Shown: piece by piece, positions 1 through 7,942 of the stretch | How the letters are laid out: every line of letters starts with the position of its first letter | Numbering within the stretch: the stretch's first letter is position 1 | Origin: Candidatus Poribacteria bacterium | GTDB lineage: Bacteria > Poribacteria > WGA-4E > WGA-3G | DNA length: 34,956 nucleotides | Reading direction: 5' to 3' | NCBI GenBank assembly: GCA_003635255.1 | Contig: PYJC01000176.1 | Location: forward strand, 1 to 34,956 | Program-made: the position numbers and the translations under genes | Notes under the pieces: generated by a model | Database searches by the model: none | Told to the model about the DNA's origin: nothing | The model's input: only the letters and a program-made list of their open reading frames with translations

Positions 1-350
1 TCTGCCTCGCGTGGTAGATTGCTATCATCGACACTGACGGTGATACACCGCCGGGATTGCGTTGAAGCACTCTTACTTTCGGTGTCTTTGATGAAATTGA
101 GAGCCATCGCACACCCGAGTCGGAGATTCAAACATTTCGAGTGATAAAGACTCAGAGAACCGAGACTTCGATAAAGACGTGCTTTGGGTATTTTCAAGGC
201 ATCTGCGACTTGATTCGGGTTGTAAAGTCCAAAGAGATGGCAAACGCAGAGCAGAAGTAGCGTCTCAACGACTTGCTGCCTCATTCGTTGAAAGTAAGAA
301 GCGAGAAGGTCTTGAAAAAAGAGTGTAGATTTGGTAATCTTATGACGCAT
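1..350 (-). CDS. Transposase, N-terminal part (runs off the left edge)
   Basis: The minus strand is open from an ATG at 348-350 to the window edge, giving about 116 codons. GGAGGA sits about 6 nt before this ATG, which fixes the start. The protein begins MRHKITKSTLFFQDLL and continues with a helical, probably helix-turn-helix segment (NPNQVADALKIPKARLYRSL). It reaches ITVSVDDSNLPRE, which looks like the strand carrying the first Asp of a DDE (RNase H-fold) transposase. I infer a cut-and-paste transposase but cannot name the IS family, because the rest of the catalytic domain is outside the window. No clear terminal inverted repeat was found between 351 and 570. A plus-strand ORF over 273-479 is a shadow of this gene. 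Confidence 0.6.
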   Translation of the reverse strand, partial: MRHKITKSTLFFQDLLASYFQRMRQQVVETLLLLCVCHLFGLYNPNQVADALKIPKARLYRSLGSLSLYHSKCLNLRLGCAMALNFIKDTESKSASTQSRRCITVSVDDSNLPREA

Positions 351-570
351 GAGATGTCCTCCAATGGCGACTCGAAGGTGGTTTTTCTGAGTCCCTACGA
401 TGCCATCTCATGCGCTAAAAATCAAGCAACTTTTTCAAAACAAACGCATTTTCATACTGCTATACCTACGATCTATTGATGATTACTGACTCCTTGATAG
501 ATTTGATAAATACCAGTGAGAAAAGTCTACACTTCAACTAATCAGCGATCATCCGCGATTCAAAAGTAAT

Positions 571-1374
571 ATGATGAAAAACCGCTTCTACCCAATCTTA
601 ATAACCTTGTTTATGACACTTTCCTTCACAAATATCGGTTGTGTCCAAGATTCGCTGCAGTGACCTTTACCTGAAGGGGCCAAAGCACGACTCGGGAAAG
701 GTGGCACACATGAGATTAAGTATGCGCCAGATGGTGCTACGCTGGCAGTAGCGAGTAGTATCGGAATTTGGCTCTACGATGCCGAGAGTGGTGAAGAGGT
801 GTCGCTGCTGACAGGGCATGCGAATAAGGTCAGTAGCATGGCATTTAGTCCCGATGGAAATACGCTCGCAAGTGCAGGAGGTTGGGATGACTTCACTGTG
901 CGTCTGTGGGATGTTGCCACAAGGCAGCAACTGAAAACCCTCATAGGGCATACGGATGATGTCAATAGCGTATCCCTTAGTCCCGATGGAAACACACTCG
1001 CATCAGGGAGTGATGACGACACTGTGCGTTTGTGGGACGCTACCACTGGCAGAGAGATACTGACACTCACAGGGCATACGGATGATGTCAATAGCGTATC
1101 CTTTAGTCCCGATGGAAATATGCTCGCATCAGGGAGTGGGGATGGAACCGTGCTGCTGTGGGAACTCGCGCCGACACTCGTGGAATAGGGGAAAAGGCTG
1201 GTTCAAAGGTTGACATTAGGGTATCAACCTGTAGGGATGTATGAATCTCGGAGTCGTGCGGCGTATTGGGACGGGAAGAACGCGAGTGATGAACCAGTTG
1301 CGAGTGGTGTTTATTTCTTCACCCTCACGGCAGGCGATTTCATGGCTACCCGCAAAATGTTGATACAGAAGTAA
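571..1374 (+). pseudogene. Decayed WD40-repeat lipoprotein with FlgD-like C-terminal domain
   Basis: A single frame runs from ATG 571 to TAA 1372-1374 but holds a TGA at 661-663 and a TAG at 1186-1188. The first 30 codons encode a signal peptide ending in an NIGC lipobox-like site. After the TGA the frame reads PLPEGAKARLGKG and then three or four WD40 blades (repeated FSPDGNTLASGS and VRLWD). After the TAG it continues with YWDGKNASDEPVASGVYFF and ends TRKMLIQK. That is the FlgD-like or type-IX-like sorting fold found at the end of many exported proteins. The segment normally linking WD40 repeats to this tail is missing, so an internal deletion is likely. The longest surviving open piece is 799-1188. 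Two stops and a missing linker favour a pseudogene; the TGA is not in a redox motif. Confidence 0.7.
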
Positions 1375-1487
1375 CCTTACAATTATTCAAGGTGGATTTA
1401 TGCAATGGGCATTCTGTCCGCCGCTTTTTTCCTATTTTCTACGAGTTTTGTGTTGGCATTACTTAACAACCTTCAAGATGATACCGT

Positions 1488-1517
1488 TTGCTATCTAAAT
1501 TCTGTGTATGGTATAAT
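1488..1517 (+). promoter_or_regulatory. Probable sigma70-type promoter for the toxin-antitoxin pair
   Basis: TTGCTA at 1488-1493 and a perfect TATAAT at 1512-1517 are separated by 18 nt. They lie 115 nt upstream of the preferred antitoxin start. If this promoter is used, transcription would begin near 1524, making a GTG start at 1530 almost leaderless. Confidence 0.5.
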
Positions 1518-1631
1518 AACTGAGGTTTTGTGGTCCTTGTATGCTCAACGTGTGGCAGTGAAAACCAAGTTTCGGTGTCATTGATGGATTGTCCAAGCGA
1601 ACGAATTGAGACCTATATGGAGGAATTTGAT

Positions 1632-1982
1632 ATGGGTGCTCCTACTAAAAAGTTGAAGAAAGAGGAAGTTGAAGCAAAACAGCCCCTTGAGGAGCGCGCG
1701 GCTGCGCGCGGTTTGGAAGGTGCTTATAGCGATGATGAACCCGAGTATACACTCGATATGCTCATCGCAGTAAATCCTGACTATAAAGGCTCTCCCGAGA
1801 AGTGTAACGCCACATTACACCTCCCTGCGCGCGGTTTAGAAGGTGCTTATGATGATGACGAACCTGAATATACACTCGATATGCTCGATGCATTAAACCC
1901 TGACTATGAAGGTACTGATAAGAAGTGTGCTTCCGAGAAACGGGAGTGTAAAATAGAGAGGAAACCTAATGAAGGAGGGTGA
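1632..1982 (+). CDS. Antitoxin-like protein with a tandemly duplicated C-terminal module
   Basis: Probable antitoxin of the MazF/PemK-like toxin encoded immediately downstream. ATG 1632 is preferred because GGAGG lies 8 nt upstream; the frame is open back to a GTG at 1530, which would add a CSTC-containing leader. The N-terminus is lysine- and glutamate-rich (MGAPTKKLKKEEVEAK). A module of about 30 residues, ARGLEGAYxDDEPEYTLDML followed by NPDYxG, then occurs twice (about 1696-1785 and 1826-1914), separated by a short Cys-containing linker. A single acidic GAYxDDEPEY tail is what I recall in cyanobacterial-type antitoxins next to PemK toxins; it is presumed to block the toxin's active site. 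The copies differ at synonymous and non-synonymous sites, so the duplication is not recent. The gene overlaps the toxin by 14 nt. Confidence 0.65.
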   Translation: MGAPTKKLKKEEVEAKQPLEERAAARGLEGAYSDDEPEYTLDMLIAVNPDYKGSPEKCNATLHLPARGLEGAYDDDEPEYTLDMLDALNPDYEGTDKKCASEKRECKIERKPNEGG

Positions 1983-2310
1983 TGTAATTGTTGTCTATTT
2001 AAAGGATACCGAGGGACAGCTAAAGTTGAGACCCGCGGTTTGCCTACGACAGTTGCCACACAATTATCATGCCTTCATTGCTTGTGGTCTAACCACGAGA
2101 TTACAATATTGTGTTGAAGGTTTCGACGAAATTGTCACGCCTCAAGACGATAATCTCGAGAGGCTTAGGGAAATCTCCCTAATTCGACTTGGCTTTCTAA
2201 GTCAAATACAGATAGATGAGATCGTAGGACACATCGGCTCTATTTCGGAGGAACGGCACAAACGGCTGTTGAAAAAATTGAGCGATTATCTCGAAAAAGT
2301 GAGCGAATGA
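1969..2310 (+). CDS. Type II toxin, PemK/MazF-like endoribonuclease
   Basis: A 113-residue protein starting MKEGDVIVVYLKDTEGQLK. The opening GDVIVV strand, the basic KLRPAVCLRQ segment and the following IACGLTT strand match the small SH3-like barrel of PemK/MazF toxins, which cleave mRNA at short sequence motifs. The C-terminal helix with SEERHKRLLKKLSDYLEK is also typical. The start overlaps the antitoxin stop by 14 nt, indicating translational coupling and co-transcription from the promoter near 1488. Length is normal for the family (about 105-120). The family call rests on sequence pattern and on the antitoxin-first gene order. Its RNA target cannot be predicted. Confidence 0.7.
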   Translation: MKEGDVIVVYLKDTEGQLKLRPAVCLRQLPHNYHAFIACGLTTRLQYCVEGFDEIVTPQDDNLERLREISLIRLGFLSQIQIDEIVGHIGSISEERHKRLLKKLSDYLEKVSE

Positions 2311-2379
2311 TAGATAGCCTGATAGACTTGGATTATGACCTTGTTCTTAACCGTGCTGATTGAAACATAGGAGACCAAC

Positions 2380-3354
2380 ATGCCAAAAGAATTAGTAGCT
2401 ATCGCCCCTCGGCAACCTGTCTTAAGAGAGTACGAAGATGGTCCCGTCCCCGCGGACAGCGTTCGGGTTCAAGTCGAATTCGGTGCGCCCAAACGTGGTA
2501 CAGAACTGACAGCATACTACGGATACAACAGCGCAAATTTTCCGATGGGACTTGGGAATATGTGCGTCGGAAAGATTGTTGAAATCGGGGACGAGGTTGA
2601 AGGTTTCAAGATTGGAGAACGCGTCACGCATCACGGACACCTCAAGGAGACGCACACATGGCGTGCTGGCAGTGTCCTTAGAATGCCAAACCACATGAGT
2701 TGGAAAGAGGCGGTCTGCTATGATCCATTACACTTCGCGATGTCCGCAATTCGCGATGGAAAAGTCCGCGTTGGCGAGCGGGTCGCTGTCTTTGGACTCG
2801 GTGCTATCGGGTTGATGACAGTACAGATGGCACAGATCGCAGGGGCAGACTTCGTCGCTGCTGTTGATCCACTTGAAAGACGGCGGAAAGTCGCTGAAAA
2901 GACAGGGGCGGAGCTTGTCATTGACCCAACTGCCTCCAATACCGGTGAGGCACTCAAAGAAGCGACCGGCGGACTTGGCGTTGATGTGGCTGTGGAAACG
3001 AGTGCAGTCTATGAAGCACTCGATGATGCGCTTCGGAGCGTCACTTTTGAAGGCACAATCGTCTACGCAGGACGCGCAAAAGCGTGTACGGGCGGGCTTG
3101 ACCTCGGTGCCGTCGCACATGTCAACATTCCGAACATCATCTTTGCGCGTGCTAACAGCGATCCAAACCGCGATCATCCACGTTGGGATTTCAGACGCAT
3201 CGTTGATACTTGCTGGAAGTGGCTTATCGAAGGTCGATTTGACTGCGAAGATGTCGTTGACCCGGTGGTGCCGTTTGAAGATTCGGTCGAGGCCTACATA
3301 GAAATGGACAATCACCCCGAACGGAGCGTCAAATTGGGTGTCTCCTTTGGTTGA
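2380..3354 (+). CDS. Zinc-binding-dehydrogenase-like MDR oxidoreductase
   Basis: A 324-residue medium-chain dehydrogenase/reductase. The N-terminal GroES-like domain spans roughly residues 1-125. The Rossmann domain starts near residue 137 with VFGLGAIGLMTVQMA, the GxGxxG dinucleotide-binding motif, followed by an acidic residue (AAVDPLERR) that favours NAD(H). The usual GHExxG zinc-site motif is replaced by GNMCVGKIVEIG, so the catalytic zinc may be absent or differently ligated. An AGGAG site precedes the ATG. The gene stands alone and converges on the EamA gene. The substrate is unknown; sugar or polyol alcohols are plausible given the neighbouring glycan genes, but that is inference. Confidence 0.8.
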   Translation: MPKELVAIAPRQPVLREYEDGPVPADSVRVQVEFGAPKRGTELTAYYGYNSANFPMGLGNMCVGKIVEIGDEVEGFKIGERVTHHGHLKETHTWRAGSVLRMPNHMSWKEAVCYDPLHFAMSAIRDGKVRVGERVAVFGLGAIGLMTVQMAQIAGADFVAAVDPLERRRKVAEKTGAELVIDPTASNTGEALKEATGGLGVDVAVETSAVYEALDDALRSVTFEGTIVYAGRAKACTGGLDLGAVAHVNIPNIIFARANSDPNRDHPRWDFRRIVDTCWKWLIEGRFDCEDVVDPVVPFEDSVEAYIEMDNHPERSVKLGVSFG

Positions 3355-3387
3355 GGAGCCTATGATCCCTATACAGAAGCAGTTCGT

Positions 3388-4278
3388 CTATTGATAGGCA
3401 ATCAAGAAAATACCGAGTACCATCACAACAGCTGCGATCAAGCGGCGTTTTGTGTAGGTCTCTTTCAAGGCGTATCCACCGAGCAAAACAACAAAGATAA
3501 CGGAACACTGCCGAACCGCGGTTACATAACTTACCTTTTCTGTCATCAAGACGTAGAGGATAAGCGAATAGGAGGTTAACGAAAGTACAACAACAGCGAG
3601 CGTCCGTTTCCATTCCGTGCGTCCAATCTCTGTAATCTGCTGGTGTGGAAACCGGGCGAGACAGGACAATCCGTAAAAGACTTGCGAGATACTGTTCTCT
3701 ATTAAATAGTAGGTCACGGCGCGCCACAAGGGAACATCTGTCGAATAGCGATGAAATTCAGACATCCCTTGCTTGTCTATCAGTGAGTATCCAATGACGC
3801 TCGCCAGGGTCGCATAAGCCCAGAGAGCATCAGGTTTACCAAGGTAGCGAAAGAACGTTTTGAACTGGATGCGCGCCTCGCGCTGTTGATAGAGGACTAT
3901 AGATGCTATCACACATAAGATACCGATCAAGCCTTGTACCGAAATTCGTTCGTTTAGTAAAAGAAATGCAAAGAGTGGCAAGAACGCCGGGGCAGCGCGC
4001 GTAATCGGATAGACGAACGAAATCTCGCCGACCGTATAGGCGTGCGTCAAAAACAGACGGTATAACAGATGCACCAGTGCGGAGGCGATAATATAAGTCC
4101 ATACCGGTCTCGGAATCACCGGATGCTTGATACCGAAGGCAATGAACGCTATGGCTACGGTGTAAAATCCACACCAGAAGAAAAGGATGCGTGTATCTCT
4201 GCTGGATTTACCGTAGAAATTCCATAACGCATGGCAAAATGCTGACAGTAGTATTAAGGTGATTGAAGTCGGGTGCAT
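3388..4278 (-). CDS. EamA/DMT-superfamily membrane transporter
   Basis: A 296-residue, strongly hydrophobic protein with about ten predicted membrane segments arranged as two EamA halves. Examples are ILLSAFCHALWNFYGK at the N-terminus and VVMVLGIFLIAY at the C-terminus. Typical family features include the short cytoplasmic start, the LLNERISVQGLIGILCV segment closing the first half, and ALKETYTKRRLIAAVVM in the second half; E followed by a basic loop and a glycine-rich helix is the EamA signature. Members export or import small metabolites across the inner membrane. The substrate cannot be inferred. The gene is convergent with the MDR gene, with only 33 nt between stops, and has no strong Shine-Dalgarno before its ATG. 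Confidence 0.85.
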   Translation of the reverse strand: MHPTSITLILLSAFCHALWNFYGKSSRDTRILFFWCGFYTVAIAFIAFGIKHPVIPRPVWTYIIASALVHLLYRLFLTHAYTVGEISFVYPITRAAPAFLPLFAFLLLNERISVQGLIGILCVIASIVLYQQREARIQFKTFFRYLGKPDALWAYATLASVIGYSLIDKQGMSEFHRYSTDVPLWRAVTYYLIENSISQVFYGLSCLARFPHQQITEIGRTEWKRTLAVVVLSLTSYSLILYVLMTEKVSYVTAVRQCSVIFVVLLGGYALKETYTKRRLIAAVVMVLGIFLIAYQ

Positions 4279-4465
4279 AAAAACGCTCTGTTTTTCTTAT
4301 TCTGTTTGTAATGCTCTCTGGCGGTGTATTCCTACATCAATGGGTGGAGGTGATTTGGTGTTCATCCATTCTTGAAATATAAATAAAAAAATCGTCAATA
4401 TCAGAAAAAAGCACTATAATATCCATAGAAACTCCTTTAAGTAGCGATCTGATTACCTCATTATA

Positions 4466-4597
4466 ACGTGAGCTTGGTAAAACCAGATGTCGGGATTCTC
4501 GTAGGGGTGAGGTCTCCTCGCCCGTATGGATTAGGTAACCTAACTCCTACGAAACGTCCATTTAGGTCTATAATTTGCTATATATCAAACTCACGTT
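4466..4597. mobile_element. MITE-like element with 7-bp target-site duplication
   Basis: Terminal inverted repeats AACGTGAGCTTGGTA (4465-4479) and TATCAAACTCACGTT (4583-4597) match at 13 of 15 positions. The element is flanked on both sides by CATTATA (4459-4465 and 4598-4604), as expected of a target-site duplication. The interior contains a G/C-rich hairpin around 4502-4526 (GGGGTGAGG pairing with CCTCGCCC) and no credible gene. The 132-bp size and lack of coding sequence make it a non-autonomous transposon remnant. No matching transposase is in this window. Confidence 0.7.
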
Positions 4598-4914
4598 CAT
4601 TATACCATAAGAGTTCTCCTTCAGACATTCCTTTATTTTTTCGACACAGTTTATGTTGATTTAAGTTAAATGTGGCATCAGAACCTGTGCAGCTTTCTTA
4701 TACCTCCTCCTGCATAAGAAATACCCATCAATTTTCTATAACAGTGCCTATTTTTCGTCAAATTCTAAAAAAATGAGATCTACCCTTAACTTTTTCAGTT
4801 TCATTCTTATAATTAAGAGCACAACCTGATCTCCAACACTTGTGTCTTGAATTCTTAAGTCAAATTCGCGTCGGGTTAGGTACAATTCGTTCTACCAATA
4901 TCCCGGAGAAAGAA
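4598..4914. other. AT-rich non-coding stretch upstream of the M61-like gene
   Basis: About 317 nt without a supportable gene. A TATAAT at 4808-4813 could be a -10 box for the downstream gene; the region 17 nt upstream of it (CTTAAC) is a poor -35. A CCGGAG at 4903-4908 serves as ribosome-binding site for ATG 4915. An upstream TTG at 4840 extends the frame but has no Shine-Dalgarno and would bury the lipoprotein signal. Nothing else is apparent. Confidence 0.4.
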
Positions 4915-7900
4915 ATGAAAACCTTACTTCCGATTATTACTGTGATTTTAATCATTGTTTCTTGTAGTCCAACCAATCAACCTACCAAAAAGGTTGAACG
5001 CGATCTCATCGTCAAAGTCGCCACAGAAATTGGTCAAGATTTCGGTGAGGCAATTTTACGCGTCCAGAGAACAGACGATTTTCTCGGATTGCGCTCTCGG
5101 ACCGGATTCACTAACAGCGGCAGTGTTCCAGATCGCATGCGCCTCTTATTTGAGAATGTTGGGGCACGCTACGAGGACACGCTGTTTCAATTCCCTCTCA
5201 CTGTCGGAAAAACCTGGACAGATCACTGGGATGGTGAGGTGCAAACAACCATAGAAGGCTACGAAACTGTTGAGACCGCCGCTGGCACCTTTCAGCAATG
5301 CCTCAAGCATAAAACCGTCTTGACAGATGCTGACAACCGGACGACAACATTGGAAAACGCACTGATTAATGGCACACGTTATTTATGGTTTGCGAAGGAA
5401 GTCGGACTCGTCAAAATCCGGTACGAACATTCAAACGGCATTATTACCAACGCGGAATTGATCGACTACAAAGTGCCGCGAAAAAGTGAGGAATACTTCC
5501 CCGTGGACCTCGGTACAACATGGACTTACAAGTGGAAAAATGATTATTACAACGAGGTCTTTATCGAAAAGGTTCACGTTGCTGGCACTAACCCTAACAC
5601 CCGAGAGCACTTTAAAGGAGACCTCCATCTCGCCGTCGAAGTTGCATCTGAGAGCGGCGAAACGTTGGGAAAAAGAAATTTCTATATCAAAAAAACGAAC
5701 ACATTTTTGCGATTGAGACCGGCCAGTTCAAGACCTGTTATTAAGTCTACGCAACCAGAGGAACCCGGCAGCATATTTTTCGATCTAAGTGCTATTTGGG
5801 AGGAGTTGTTTCAGTTTCCGCTAATTGTGGGAAAAACCTGGACGAAGGAAGGGTTATGGAACTCACAAGCACAGACAACGATAGAAAATTATGAGCCGAT
5901 AGAGATCGGTATAGGCACCTTCCCACACTGCCTTAAACACAAAACCGTCTTTACAGGCGCGACCGCAGATTCGGAGGCAACCCCCTACACACACCAAGCA
6001 ATCGCTATGGTTAACGGAACCCGTTACCTCTGGTTTGCGGAGGGTGTTGGCCTTGTGAAAATGCGATATGAACATTCAAATGGGGTTGTCACAGAAGCCG
6101 AATTGATCAAATATGAGGTGCCGGGGAAAAGTAAAGAATATCTGCCCCTGAATCTCAATACACAGTGGACATATAAGTGGCAGAACAACTATTACAATAA
6201 ACCAATTCTTGAAAAAGTCCAGGTGGTAGAAGGCGGTGTCGGCGAACAAACGCCACTTAAAGAAGCACGGTATCTTGTGACAGTAGAAAATACAAATCCG
6301 TTAAGAGAAATGCAAGTCTTTGGTGAGCTAACGCCCGAAGAACCCGGTATCAAAGCACTCCGCCTGCGAGTCAACGCCTCAGATGATGACCTCTATATTA
6401 GACGTACCACTATAGAGGGTAGAGGTAAACCTTCGGGCGGTCATGGACATTCTCGCGGATCCGGTACTTGGGAATTTAGGTTTCCCGGACCTTGGCAAAA
6501 ATATCCGATGACCTTAAAATATAGACTCTCGTTAGCAGACGGAAAACGTGCCGAAGAAATAAGAGCAGAGCGGTGGGCGTTTAAACCAAACCCAACAACA
6601 CTCCCTTCTGTTACAGATGGTTGTATCCTCTGGCCCAGCAAATTTATGTTCATCGTTGGCGGAAAGACTGACAATATTGAAGTGACGTTTGATTTACCCG
6701 AAGGATGGCAGGTCTCCACCCCGTGGCATCGCATCGGGAACACCAGACACCGGTTTACTGTCAAAAACCAAGCGGAGTTGGTACAGACCTATCTGTTAAT
6801 CGGACCGCATCTTGCAACTGTTGTAAAATCCGGTAAGACAGAAGTCGCCCTCGCTATCAGGGGCAGTCTTAAAGCAGATGAAGAGACTATACGCGACACT
6901 GTTGAGAAGTTTCTAAGCGCGTATTCAAAAATCTTTAAGGGGGGACCCGAAGGTCGCATACTTTTTATTATAGGGCCTTATGCAGAAAAAAGTGAAAAAC
7001 GGTTGGAGGGGCGCGGTAGTGGACGCAGCGTCACTATTTTGATGGATTGGACTTTAGACAGCACTAACAATCACACATGGGCACCTTTCCTCGGACATGA
7101 AGTGTTTCACATCTGGAATGGTTTGACAGGACTCCAGCCATTTACTGCAAGGGAACATTGGTTTCTTGAAGGTGTTACCAATTATTACGCCGACATCACA
7201 TCTGCGAAACTCGGCTATCTTTCAAAACGTGAGTTTTTGGATCGGCTTGAACGTGCTTGTGAGTTATATCTGGCAGTATCCAATGAATTTGCTATAGGTG
7301 ATAGTCGGGATTCTCGGCTCAGTTACAATGGGGGTAGCCTCGTCGCTGCAGCGTTAGATTTGGAAATCCGAGAGCACAAGAAAAATAGGAGAAACCTCGC
7401 CCACGTGATGCAGCAAATGTATAAGCAATTTGGTGATACCACCATGAAGTATACCCAACGCGACATCATTAGAGCTGTCAATAAAGTCGCCGGTAAAGAT
7501 TTGGATCCGTTCTTCCAAACATACATTGTTGGAAAAGAGCGGCTACCGCTTGCAGAATATTTTGCGAAAGCCGGACTCAATGTTCAGGTAACTTCCGAGG
7601 AATTGCCCACTTCCGATTATGTTGAAGAAGTGCTTAAGGCGAGTCTACAACGTGGTACGAGTGTTGCAGTAACCAGTATCAACGGCTCGCGGATTGGCAG
7701 CCTTAAAGAACTCCGAAAAATTGCCAAGCACTGGAAAGCTGGGGAAGCAGTAACGTTGAGTTTTGAAGAAAGCGGGAAGCCAGTTACAGTAACTGCCACA
7801 TTGAAAGGTGTTTCCGATAATCCGTCGACAGAATCTGAGACGGTTGTGCATATCACTAAACAGGCAAAAACGACGAAGTTACAGCGCGCCATCTTGGCGG

Positions 7901-7920
7901 GCATTTTAGGTAAGACATAA
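4915..7920 (+). CDS. Large lipoprotein metallopeptidase, M61-like, with duplicated N-terminal modules and PDZ-like tail
   Basis: A 1001-residue protein. The start at 4915 yields a clean lipoprotein signal (MKTLLPIITVILIIVSC, Cys17), so it is probably anchored in an envelope membrane. Two long repeats follow with a period of about 208 residues. Each contains LFQFPLxVGKTW (near residues 90 and 298), then LKHKTV, NGTRYLWFA, YEHSNG and WTYKW. The peptidase domain has HEVFH at 728-732 and WFLEGVTNYYAD with Glu at 752. This HExxH...WFxEG arrangement is that of family M61 (glycyl-aminopeptidase-like) zinc peptidases, so the catalytic residues are intact. Residues about 900-962 look like a degenerate PDZ domain (SINGSRIGSLKELRKI), which M61 enzymes often carry. 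The repeated modules are not a fold I recognise. The cyclase gene starts 22 nt downstream and may be co-transcribed. Confidence 0.8.
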   Translation: MKTLLPIITVILIIVSCSPTNQPTKKVERDLIVKVATEIGQDFGEAILRVQRTDDFLGLRSRTGFTNSGSVPDRMRLLFENVGARYEDTLFQFPLTVGKTWTDHWDGEVQTTIEGYETVETAAGTFQQCLKHKTVLTDADNRTTTLENALINGTRYLWFAKEVGLVKIRYEHSNGIITNAELIDYKVPRKSEEYFPVDLGTTWTYKWKNDYYNEVFIEKVHVAGTNPNTREHFKGDLHLAVEVASESGETLGKRNFYIKKTNTFLRLRPASSRPVIKSTQPEEPGSIFFDLSAIWEELFQFPLIVGKTWTKEGLWNSQAQTTIENYEPIEIGIGTFPHCLKHKTVFTGATADSEATPYTHQAIAMVNGTRYLWFAEGVGLVKMRYEHSNGVVTEAELIKYEVPGKSKEYLPLNLNTQWTYKWQNNYYNKPILEKVQVVEGGVGEQTPLKEARYLVTVENTNPLREMQVFGELTPEEPGIKALRLRVNASDDDLYIRRTTIEGRGKPSGGHGHSRGSGTWEFRFPGPWQKYPMTLKYRLSLADGKRAEEIRAERWAFKPNPTTLPSVTDGCILWPSKFMFIVGGKTDNIEVTFDLPEGWQVSTPWHRIGNTRHRFTVKNQAELVQTYLLIGPHLATVVKSGKTEVALAIRGSLKADEETIRDTVEKFLSAYSKIFKGGPEGRILFIIGPYAEKSEKRLEGRGSGRSVTILMDWTLDSTNNHTWAPFLGHEVFHIWNGLTGLQPFTAREHWFLEGVTNYYADITSAKLGYLSKREFLDRLERACELYLAVSNEFAIGDSRDSRLSYNGGSLVAAALDLEIREHKKNRRNLAHVMQQMYKQFGDTTMKYTQRDIIRAVNKVAGKDLDPFFQTYIVGKERLPLAEYFAKAGLNVQVTSEELPTSDYVEEVLKASLQRGTSVAVTSINGSRIGSLKELRKIAKHWKAGEAVTLSFEESGKPVTVTATLKGVSDNPSTESETVVHITKQAKTTKLQRAILAGILGKT

Positions 7921-7942
7921 CCCATGATAAGGAGGCAACACA

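Noticed and set aside
273..479. Plus-strand 68-residue ORF
   Set aside because: It lies opposite the transposase N-terminus, has no family features and ends in non-coding sequence.
661..663. In-frame TGA of the WD40 lipoprotein as a further selenocysteine codon
   Set aside because: It follows the lipoprotein signal at SLQ-TGA-PLPEG, not a redox or metal motif. A second stop (TAG 1186) and a missing linker show decay.
1530..1631. Zinc-ribbon-like CSTC leader of the antitoxin from GTG 1530
   Set aside because: Only one CxxC pair is present, and the GGAGG-preceded ATG 1632 is a better start; the start is nevertheless not proven.
4468..4659. 63-residue ORF in the upstream gap of the M61-like gene
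   Set aside because: It covers the MITE and its hairpin, with no Shine-Dalgarno and no protein-like composition.
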